From NCBI GenBank assembly GCA_964019055.1, contig OZ025221.1:5286968-5350967 (forward strand): a DNA stretch of 64,000 nt, written 5' to 3'. This stretch comes from Anthopleura xanthogrammica. Taxonomy: Eukaryota > Cnidaria > Anthozoa > Actiniaria > Actiniidae. The position numbers were made by a program, and so were the translations under genes. This document shows positions 49,301 to 61,300 of the stretch, piece by piece. The notes beneath the pieces are model-generated. The model searched no databases. It was not told the DNA's origin and saw nothing but the letters and a program-made list of their open reading frames with translations. Each line of letters opens with the position of its first letter. Within the stretch, counting starts at the first letter, position 1.

Positions 49301-52300
49301 ATGGTCTGGAATGGGCACAACAAGCAACGAAGGTAAAGAGGTGTATTGTCCACCATATCCACTGTTTTCTCACTATGTTGGTGTCTCTTAAAGATTATTT
49401 AGTCTGATTTGCAAAGTTTTACGGCTGTACTTACATGTACAACAGACATCATCAGTGTCGTCATGCACAATGATTATTGTTTAAAACTCATGTGGAAACC
49501 ATAAAACTTTGCAAAACATTATTTCTTAAAAGTATGGTTATTAGTTTTACCTGTGAACTGGGTGACCATAACCAGGATGTTGTCCAGTAAATGGTCCAAC
49601 TGGGGAAAAAAGGGGGTAAAGTCATTTGTTTGTAATTTTTTTAACAGTTAGGAAGTGGAGGGAATGCTCAAGAGTTGAATTAACTGAGCCAATTTAAAAT
49701 CTTTATATATTTAGAAACAGTTCAGTCAGTTCACTTCAGGCAGACTTCTGGGGAAAAAATGCCATAGCTAACTATGTAACCTGTGCAACCTTTAAATTTT
49801 ATTTATACTGTCCCTTAAGCAACCTACCTCTAGGCTGATCAAAGTTAGGGCACAGATAACTCACAGATTGAATTGAAATTTAGCATGTTAGGGTTTTTTT
49901 GGAGGGAGAAAAACTGGAGAACCTGGAGAAAACCCCCCTAATCAAAATCAGACCATATATGACCAATAATGACCTAACAACCTCTGCTCACATGTTGTTT
50001 TGTTTCAAGGAATCAAACCAGAGACCCCAGAGGTGAGAGGCAAGTGCACTACCACTACATCACCCTTGCTTCCCAGAGACTACTTTGTCACTTGTCTGAA
50101 TAATTCACTTAATTATTATAAAAGAGATTTAGTGACTTTATTATATTTGACTTCACTTACCAGGTCTTGGGCCTGTTCTAATGTGTTCTCTGGCAGGATG
50201 TCGATGATCTTGATGTTCCTCAGCATCTCTTCTTGGAGAACTGACTTCTGTTTTCAATACAGGCTTTGGAAAGAAATAAAAATTTCCCTTTTTTAGAATC
50301 TAAAAATATAACATAGGGGAAATGGGTGGACTATGGGGACTTTATCCCCATCTCTCATATCAAATAGTTCCCTTCTCCACAATCTTGATTCACACTTCAG
50401 ACGTCAAACTTTTGCTGCGTCGAATCTAATAGACCTCTTTACCTTCGCTGTTTGTTGTGCCCATTTCAGACCACGTGATGCCACTCTTGGGAGTTGATTC
50501 TTTCATGTGTAAATATTTTGACAAAAGAACATTTCTCAAGGGAATGTCATGTGGTCTGAAATGGGCTATTTACATACGAAGGTAAAGAGGTCTATTGCCT
50601 TTGAGGACTGTGGCTAAGAAAACGCCAAGAGCTACCATATAAGACATCAGCTCTTTTGCTTAGCACCAGGAGACGACACATGCTAAGTGTGGTATGTATA
50701 CTTCTACTAGTTCTAAGGAAAACAGCATTCAACCGCAAAGGCAATTAGATTTGGCATGGCAAAAATTCAACGTTTCTGGATACTCACCAGAGGAGAACCT
50801 TCTTTCTTCTTTATTTCCTCCTCCTTTACTTCTGTTACATCTTGAGATAGAAAAAAAAAACATTTATTATAGAGACAATGTGCAGACCAAGACCTATTCT
50901 AAATTCACATTTATGTATTTATTTATTTAATTTCATAACTTTCACCTTAAAAATATACAAAATCTAAATAACAAAATATGAATCAAAAATGTAAATAAAG
51001 ACAATAATACAAGGAACATAATATATAATAATAATTTTAAGACAAAAATCTAAAAGGTGAGGGACAGCACAACAGAGCGAGTGCACCCATTAATATAACT
51101 GAGCACAATATATAAACAGTTCTTAGTCTCTGTATTCGTAATCATCACTACCTGGTAGTAAGTTCATCCTCAACTTGCAATCACTCAAGTGAATTTGGGT
51201 GTATTACTAAATAAACAATATTAATTTTCACCTTTTTTGGGAATTTCTGAAGTTGTGCTTGAAACCTTTTGTTCAGATTTGTCTTTATCACTGAAATCAA
51301 TAGAAGACATTAAATTACAGTTATTATAGTTATTTGATGGTTGAAAAAAGCACTAACCACCCTGTGGTATATATAGGTGACAGGGGGATGTGTAAGAAAG
51401 ATAGGGGAATTGAATGACTTTCAGAAAATGTATACTTTTATATAATAATATTGAAAAGGCAGTGCAAAATTTTGGTCTCGCGTAAAGTAATCTTGAAGGC
51501 CTCAAACATATCCTGATACCTTAATATGTGACTCCTTTTCAATCAATTTTTTTGGGGAGTAGAGGGTCTAATGTTATCCCCCCCCCCCCCCCCTTCATTA
51601 GAGAGGTGGAGTTTGGAGATTGAGAGTCACTTTAGAAATTAAAATTATAAGAGGTACAAGTAAGCATGTGAAAGAATATAGTATTATTTACCTTGTATCT
51701 GGAGAGCTCACTTCAGGTTTAGCCAACTGGGGTTTAGTTTCTGGAACAGAGGCACTTGGTTCTATTTTATCACTAGTGTTGCCCGTGATTGGTTTATCTG
51801 CAGTGCTACTGGGGGTTGGTTTGTCAGCGGCAGTGCTGCTTGGTGTTGGTTTATCTGTTGTACTGTTTACGAATGGGCTGGCTGGTCTGGCATTACGGAA
51901 GTTATTCACAGCCTGCAGGGATGAATGTCAGGTATTCAGTATTATGTCAACATATGCAAGGTATCACTAGCTATGCTGCATCTTTGATCTTTAGTTACCA
52001 ACATCATTATCAAGTAATAATTATCATTTGCTATAAAAATCACCATCATAATCATCACCACAATCATGACATCGCCACCTTTAACACTTCCACCATCACC
52101 ATCACCACCACCATTATTACCACCACCAGCATCATCATCATCACCACCAGCATCACTATCATGTATCACTCACTACCTCTAGCACATCCATCATCACCAC
52201 CACCACCATCACCACCACCACCATCACCACCATCATCATTAACACCACCCTCATCATCATGGCTACCACAATCACCACTACTCCTACCACCACTTCCATC

Positions 52301-55300
52301 AACAATTCCATTATTAACACCATCACCATCACCACTATTACTACTACCATTATTACTAACAACAAACATCATCTCTGTCCATCTTCATCATAACCACCAC
52401 CACCATCATCATTATCACCACTACTACCATCACCCTTGCTATCAATTGTGCCACCACCATCATCATTATCACCACTACTACCAACACCCTTGCTATCAAT
52501 TGTACCACCACCATCATCATTATCACCACTACTACCATCACCCTTGCTATCAATTGTACCACCACCACCATCATCATCACCACTACTACCATCACCCTTG
52601 CTATCAATTGTACCACCACCACCATCATTATCACCACTACTTCCATCACCCTTGCTATCAATTGTACCACGGCCACCATTATTACTAACCACAAACATCA
52701 TCTCCATCCATCTTCATCATAACCACCACCACAATCATCACCACTAACAAAAGCACTGTCAACTGCTCTCACCTGTCTCAGCTGCTTATTTATAATCAAG
52801 GAATCAGGAGAAACATCCTCGGCACCACATGTTGGACACTCTTGCTCATTTTCAAGTAGATAGGTACGAATGCCTGGATTAATGAAAGCAAACAGGGTAC
52901 TTAATATTATTATCCTGCACTGATTTAGAAAAACTCATGTTGCATTTTGTGCATCAATCAAAAACAGTATTAGAGTATGTCAACTAGGTAACTATGGAAA
53001 CCATGAGGTGGTACATGGGAATGATTTATTTGATTGACAGTTTCTATTGCCAATAAACCTGTGTTAACTTTTGTCTCAGTCAGTGGGTAGCATTGAAAAC
53101 ATTGGTAACCACCATCACTCTAACATAAATTTAGCTTACATTCATCACAATAGCTTGTGCCACAACAGGGAATAAGAACAGCATCAGTCAGCAAGTTTTT
53201 ACACATTGGGCACTGCAGCTCTGACGGCACCTTGCGCTCCTTTTTAATAGGATCTATTTCTGGTACTGGGACCAATTTCTTGGTTGGATCTGAAGAATCT
53301 TTCTTGGAGTCTTTGTTTGAATCCCTTTAAAATAATCAGAAATGAAATAATGAAAAATAGAAAATGCATGTGCATTCTGTGTGCAGTTATAGCATACAGG
53401 GATTTGTCCAAAGAAAAGTGTTAGAAGAAGCACAATGTGTAGTTTTCTGTCAACCCCAGTGCTTTATAACTTCACACAGCACAACAAGCAAGTTTCTTTT
53501 ATAAATTATAGCAGCTGTTATTTTGGACACTAATGATGAATAAGAAAGTGTGCATGCATGCTGTGTACTCTAATAATGCACACTCTCCCAAACAATCAGA
53601 CCACAAGATTTATTATTATTTATACAAGTTATTTTATCAATGAAAAAATGGGAAGCATGGTTGGTGTAGTGCCGCCTTTCACAAGTATAAAACCCTTGAC
53701 AGTTGTAATCCTTGTAGAACTTACTCTGTTGTACCACTATCTTGATCATCATTAAAAGTTCTTGGGATTCCGATAGTGCGTTTCACCTGGTGAAAATGAA
53801 CAAATTAAGAAAATCAGACACATAAATCCAGTATTAACTAAAAACCTTGAATTTGTAACACTCTTCAGACTTTAATAAAAAGCATATTATGTAGCCACAC
53901 AGACACCATGCCAGTTAAGATCATGATGGCAGTGATGTTAGTGGTTGATGGAGATAATTAAATAAATGTTGATGATGATGGATGGTAAAAATGATGATGA
54001 TGATGATAATGATGGCAATAGTGGAAGTAGTGATGAAGACATTGATATTGATTGTGGTGATGATGATGTTGGTGAGGATGATGTTGGTGAGGATGATGGT
54101 GGTGATGATAATGATGGCAATAGTGGAAGTAGTGATGAAGACATTGATATTGATTGTGGTGATGATGATGTTGGTGAGGATGATGTTGGTGAGGATGATG
54201 GTGGTGATGATAATGATGGCAATAGTGGAAGTAGTGATGAAGACATTGATATTGATGATGTTGGTGAGGATGATGATGCTGATGATAATGATGGCAATAG
54301 TGGAAGTAGTGATGAAGACATTGATATTGATTGTGGTGATGATGATGTTGGTGAGGATGATGTTGGTGAGGATGATGGTGGTGATGATAATGATGGCAAT
54401 AGTGGAAGTAGTGATGAAGACATTGATATTGATGATGTTGGTGAGGATGATGATGCTGATGATAATGATGGCAATAGTGGAAGTAGTGATGAAGACATTG
54501 ATATTGATTGTGGTGATGATGATGTTGGTGAGGATGATGTTGGTGAGGATGATGGTGGTGATGATAATGATGGCAATAGTGGAAGTAGTGATGAAGACAT
54601 TGATATTGATGATGTTGGTGAGGATAATGGTGGTGATGATAATGATGGCAATAGTGGAAGTAGTGATGAAGACATTGATATTGATGATGTTGGTGAGGAT
54701 AATGGTGGTGATGATAATGATGGCAATAGTGGAAGTAGTGATGAAGACATTGATATTGATGGTGGTGATGATGATGTTGGTGATGATGATGTTGGTGAGG
54801 ATGATGGTGGTGATGATAATGATGGCAATAGTGGAAGTAGTGATGAAGACATTGATATTGATTGTGGTGATGATGATGTTGGTGAGGATGATGTTGGTGA
54901 GGATGATGGTGGTGATGATAATGATGGCAATAGTAGTGATGAAGACATTGATATTGATATTGATGATGGTGGTGGTGATGATGATGATTCATGATGATGG
55001 TGGAAAAAAATGGCTGTGATAATAATACTGATGGTGGACGTAATAATGATATGATAATTCCTGTTGATGTTGAACGATAATCATGGTGAAGATGGTGACA
55101 ATGTCCTTGATGTTAATGATATTAATTATATTGGTGGTGATGAATGCTGATGATGTAGGTGATAATGATATCATTTAGCCAATATCAACTTTCATGCTTA
55201 CCCCATTAGTAGGACAGTTTCTGATAAAGTGTCCTGGTTTTCCACATCGATAGCAAACATAGTTAGGAGGCAGAGGTCCTGATGGATTGTATCCCCTGCC

Positions 55301-58300
55301 ACGCCCCTTCACATACCTGAAATCATGATCAAATTTGACATTTTGTTATATATATGTGTGTGACACAAGGCTGCATGATGAAAAATTAAAAGTATGAAAT
55401 TAACCCAAAACTTATTGAATTTTTCCTGAAATTGATTTTACAGCCCTTTTTATATTTCTGCGACCTATAATAACCAACCCAAGGCGTCTGGCATTTTGGC
55501 TTCCATCAATCAAACTTACAAAGAGCCGAGTTCATTCCGATCAAGCGATAAGGAAATTCCCTCGACTAAACAGCCATTTTCACATGGGGATTTCTTTATC
55601 GCTCACGATCGGAATGAACTCGGCCTGTTGTAGTTTGATTGACGGAAGCCTAAACGCCAGACATCTGCAGTCAGTTAGATCGCAGAATAATGAAAAGTGC
55701 TGTAATCACAGACCAATTCAGCTTGAAAGGACGTTTTTCCATTTCATAAAAATAGTGTGATTCTCTGGAGCATATTGTTTCCGTTTAACTATTAAAATAA
55801 GCAATTATTAAAAGGAATATGGATGTGTTTTAAACGAATTAATTAAAAGCAATGTCATGAACCATGAACTCATGGCACCGTATTAACTATATTTCCATAA
55901 GAATAAAAACACCCTGCATAACCTCATTCTGAAATGCCTGAATGTGAGACTGTGAGGGAAAACAGTCAACATGGCTGCGGCATGAGAAAGGTTGAAATGG
56001 AAAAACATGCTCAAGCTGAATCAGGTTATAACTATAGAGCTGTTAAGTCGTGACATATTTCCGGGTCCAACTGCTAAAAAACCACAAAAATAAATCAAAA
56101 AATGTTCCCAGTGATTTCACTTCAAAATGAAAAAATTACAATTTTGGACAACAAATCCTGTCATGAAGGGGGAATAAAGAGAAATATTTATAGAACTGTT
56201 TTTCATTTTGGACCAGGAAGTTGTTTTTCCATATGATTGATGTCACTCATAAAAGCTCTATCTAAAGTTAGGCAAATTTATTAATAAATTATTATTATTA
56301 TTATATTATTGAAGAATGGAAGGTATACTAACTGGTTGGGTTGCCAGTCTTCTCCAGCCTGCGTCATCATTGCTTTCAGTTTGTCATCTTCAGATGCATT
56401 AGAACTCACCAAGTCGACCACCTATTGATACAAATTCACCATCTTGCTTAAAAATGAAAATCACCACAACAGTGTATACAAATTTTACACTTATTTAGAA
56501 GGTAAATCTTGTTTGCTAGTTGTAAAATACAGTGATTTGGAAAACAATGTTGTAGAAATAAATACAGGATAGGCCACGTTGAGATATCAAAATTCTAGTA
56601 CAATACTGAGGCTCTCCAGAATAAAGTGTTCAAAATTACACCAAACCTCAAAAGGATCATTTTCTTATTTAGATACAACCCGATGAATAACAAAGAAAAC
56701 TGTGTTAGGTATGCAATAATGGCTATTTTTACAACAACTCCCTAATTTTAAACTGCAGATACCTCTGTCAATCAAGGTCATTTGCAAAGATGCAAAGTTA
56801 CGTGACACAGGCTACAAAGGGAAAACCTTTTGTGCAAGCCAAGATTGCTGCAGCACAAGAAAGGTTCATTACATGCAATATCACAGTGATCAAAACATGG
56901 TACAATTTTCTTAACACAAACAATGTTAACATTATATACAACATCTGGAGTTGGCTTGGTTACAGAATAAGGACCTTAAGATCCATGATGAGAGCTAGGG
57001 TGCCGACATCAGACGATGTGATTACATTTACAAAACGTTTTTCATGCACGTGCCATCATCCTTGCCATATCATATATAATATATGTATACCGAATACAAT
57101 ATCATAGATTATTAAGAAAAATACAATTAGCCCAAATGAAGGGTGCAAGGTCCAAAAACATCAGTAAACATGAAGAAACATGAAAAACACCAAAAGAAAG
57201 AGGGTTTTACCTTGTTCTGCTTCATGGAAACAGAGTTTTGTAGGTCTTGTAGATCACTTTTCTAAGGAAAGAAGCATAAGAGTTCTATCTAGTTATACCC
57301 AAACCTATAGGACGATACACACCTGTTATAAGGCAGTATCTGGTTAATAATCCAGAACACACTACTGTCTTTTATTGGCAAACTGAGAAGCTATTTGACT
57401 TGGGAATATTGGGCTATGAGGAATAGGACTATTCCTGTGCTACACACTACATGCAGAGCACTTTATTAATTTTATCCTATTATAGCCAGAGTAGCTAGGA
57501 TATAGTCGTCAAGGAAGCAAACGATGGAAGAAAAATGACTATAAATTATTAATGATTGGCTTGTGCTATCTTCATAAAACAAGCCAGTAGATGTATACTT
57601 TTTAAATTTTAAAACCTTGTTCAGCTGTAGAAAATCACCGAGCTCCAGGGGCATAGTGAGGTCTCGATCATGGGGGAGGGGGGAGGGGGGGGGGGGGGGG
57701 CAATGTAGCATTTTCCCAAAATATCCACAGGAATGCAATTTTTGGGAGGATGGTCCATCACTCCCTCACTAGGCCACTGATGAACTATATATCCCTTGCA
57801 CTAAATCCCTACCTGGGGGTCAAACATTATCAACAACAAAAATTCTAATCCTCGAGAGAAGGGTATTCCTTCATTTTGATCCCCCAGATTGGGAATTAGT
57901 GCAAGAAGAGAGGGTTGACAAGGCAGCCATGGGCCTTTTCTGAACTCTAAAAACAGGATGCATTATGGTCTAACTTCGGTGCAAACACTATTATAAGACA
58001 TGATAAACAAAAGATTGAAGCTAGACTATAATGTACCATGTTTGCTATAATCTCAGAAAAGGTCTATTTTGTAGACAAACATTCTCCCTTGATAAATGAA
58101 ACCTCAATATCCTTGCATTGTTCCTGCCCTACAAACATGACTGCCATGATTCCACTCTATCAATCATTCAATTATTCTGCTCGGACATGAACAATGCTTG
58201 AATGTTCTTCATATAAGAACACAAGTCAAGGTCACACTTGCAGCAAAATCATGCATGTTGTACACTTTTTAGTACCGTAAATCAACTAATAAATCATTAG

Positions 58301-61300
58301 TGCAGAACAAAATTAAGATATTATAAAGAACACCTGTAATAACATTGCTAGTTTTTAAATATCATTATCAGAAAGAATCTCATTCTTTGTCAGACTGGAG
58401 CCAGTTGTGCGAAGCCTGGATAAAGTTATCCACCGGATCAGAGTTATCCAGTGTATAGAATTTGTATAGGTTTTATCAGCTGGATAAGGATTTATCCGCT
58501 GGATAAGGATTTATCCGCTGGATAGCACTATTCAGGCTTCGTACAACCAGCTCCAGAAAGAATTCTATTGAAAAATCCAGCCAATGACTATTCTTCACAA
58601 GAGAAGAAATGGTGTTAAATGAAACCCAGTAATTACATTTGCCACTGCTGTTCACCTAATTCAACTGCGTAATAATTATTGGCTATCTTCCTCATTGAGG
58701 TGGCTTAGAATAGACCTCTTTAGCTTGGGCATGTTTTGCCCATTTCAGACCACTTGCCATTCCCATGAGTATTATTTCTATGTTTGGACGCAAATGAAAG
58801 AAAGTATCCTATTCTCAAAGGAATGACATGATCTAAAATGGGCAAAACAAAACCCAGTGGCACGCTAAAGAGGTCTATTTCCAGGAAGGATACTACACAA
58901 GGTATCATTTTTACATGTTGCATTCAATGTACTTATTCAGCTTGGGTGTAATGTTTTCCCATTTCAGACGTGTCATTCCCTATAGAATGGAATTTGTTGG
59001 TAAGCACGGGTGGCATAGGCATTAGTCTCACCAATTCGACCTGGCTTCAAGTCCTGCCGGGCCCCTAGTTATGTTTTAGTACACTTGCTTGTTGAATCTC
59101 TCCTGTGCTTTAAGGGTTTTTCTCTGGGTTCTCCAGTTTTCCTCCCTCCTCAAAAATCAACTTCTAAATTCCAATTGGAATTTCAGTGGATGAAGAGCAA
59201 CTCTGTGGAATACCACTGCTAAACTCCTTTTTATTTTATTTCAATTTCATATGGATACAACTCCATCAAAGAATCATATTCCCAAGAGAATGACACATGG
59301 TCTGAAATGGGAAAACATTATGCCCAAGCCAAAAAGGTCTCTGCATCTACACGAATGTCATCTTAACTAGTATGTTTAGGATATCAAACAGCTTCTACTG
59401 CCTTTGATTCCACAATAATAAAATCAAGGCTGCCTTTACACTGTACTGGACAAATTTTTAACTGTTTAAAAAGTCGTATGTTTAAGCGGAGTGTTCTATT
59501 TGGACAAAAATTCAAACCCTTAGCCCTGCAAATTTCGGATTTGGTTCCTAAATACTGCGATTCTCAATATTCCACGAACTCGAAATCGGTTTTTCACAGC
59601 AGTCAATCAAAATTAATCAGTTGGTACATTTTTTATTTTTGACTGACTGCAGTTAAAAAAACCAAATTCCAACAGGCAACTCAAAACTATAGAGTTTGCA
59701 GAATATTGAGAATCGCAGTAATGATAAATACTCCTCTGGTCAAATTTTTTATGGTTACAAATTTGTCTGGTACCATGTAAACCCAGCTTTAGGAGCATTA
59801 ACTTCTATCCAGAACAACCAGTGTCCATAATCATAGTAACATGTCTTTATACTGTCCATAACTTGGTTTTCATCTTCCAATGTTGTTTCCATTAGTTTGT
59901 TCATAGTTCAGAGTCCAATATTCATAATTATAGCTTACACAGCATTATAACGTCAAACATATTCCTCAGACTGTTCTTCTATAACATTATATATGATTAT
60001 ATATACAGTGTATAGCCATAGCTCAGTGTATAGACTGTTACCCAATGGTAGATATCGATAAGCATCATTTTATTCCCATATTCCATGAGGTGTGGCAGCT
60101 AATAGCACAAGCAAGGGAACACAGGTGGTAGTATTTTCTCATTTTAGCGACAAGCGAAGTTTGTTTCATCCTATTTTTTCATGCCTTAAAAACCCAGGGG
60201 AGATACTTCATCTTAGTTGAGAAGAACTATAGTCAATTTTGAACCTTCTTTAGGTGAGCAATAAACCAAAGTAATATTTTTTGCAAATTATTTTATGCTT
60301 TTGTTTTTCCCTTTTTCTTTCTCTCCCTTTCTTTTATTCTACCTTCCTTTCCTTCCAATTTTTCCTTCACTTTACTGGGTGGAAATTATCCAAACATACC
60401 CTTTAAGCTGGAGCAGTGTTTTACCATTCCACTGTTTTGACATTTTGGCTTTCAAACATTTTCAGAAAACAAAGGAATAGGGGAATCATATGGTCTAAAA
60501 CATAAAAGCTTTAGGAAGAAACTCAAAAAATGTTTGTGAAAGAGACCAAACAGAATTCTCTACTTTCACATGCCCATAATACATACAGGGTTCGAAATTC
60601 CCACAAAATAATTGGCTAAATGCAAGTTCAAAATTACAAATATTGAGTGAAAAGAAATTGAACTCACATTTTCTAGCTAGTTCTCTCGTAATAAAATAAT
60701 GATATGCAAAAAAAAAAAAAATCTTTGCGTTTTTGTTTAATCCATTTATCTTGTAGCTGCTCAATACACAAGATAAGTTTATCTTGTCATTAAAAAAATG
60801 AAATCCTAACCCTAAGATAGATAGCAGTTGGTTGGCTAACCGGTCAAAAAGTGTCATGAAATTAAGTGTTCTTCAATGGAATGTGGGCTAGACCTGCTTT
60901 TAACTGTAAAATACTGATTATTATCAGTTCATTCTGAGTTATTTTCCCACATTCAGAACAGAAAGAAGTTTAGTGCTACAGAAAATGTATTGACTCGTGA
61001 ACATGAAGTGCTCAAAATGTAATTTATAGACTTCTTTGAAATTCTTTCTTTTTGCTGTTGTTTCTTTTGTTATCTTGATAAAATGCGTTTTAAACATCTC
61101 CTGATCAGCCTTCAGGATGTGCGGTTTTTACACTGCCCCCCCCCCCCCCCCAACTGCAATGTATTATGGGCAATTTGAAAGTAGAGAATACATTTTTGAA
61201 CTGTTCAAACTGTTTCCAGAAAAGTACTTACTGTACAAGCAAGGTTTTTGACTATAGTCCCTCTACGGCATGAAGTAAAGATGGTATCTCCCAACCCATG

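Noticed and set aside
51789..52688. 299-codon plus-strand ORF rich in His and Tyr
   Set aside because: It runs antisense over an RBBP6 exon and then through a CAT/ACC repeat; no domain is visible.
53966..54994. Long plus-strand ORF (342 codons, acidic repeat) and overlapping minus-strand ORFs
   Set aside because: They are produced by a stop-free trinucleotide-based minisatellite, open on both strands, and lie between two solid RBBP6 exons.
56790..57107. Plus-strand ORF of 105 codons
   Set aside because: No recognised motif; it lies inside an RBBP6 intron and has no splice or conservation support.
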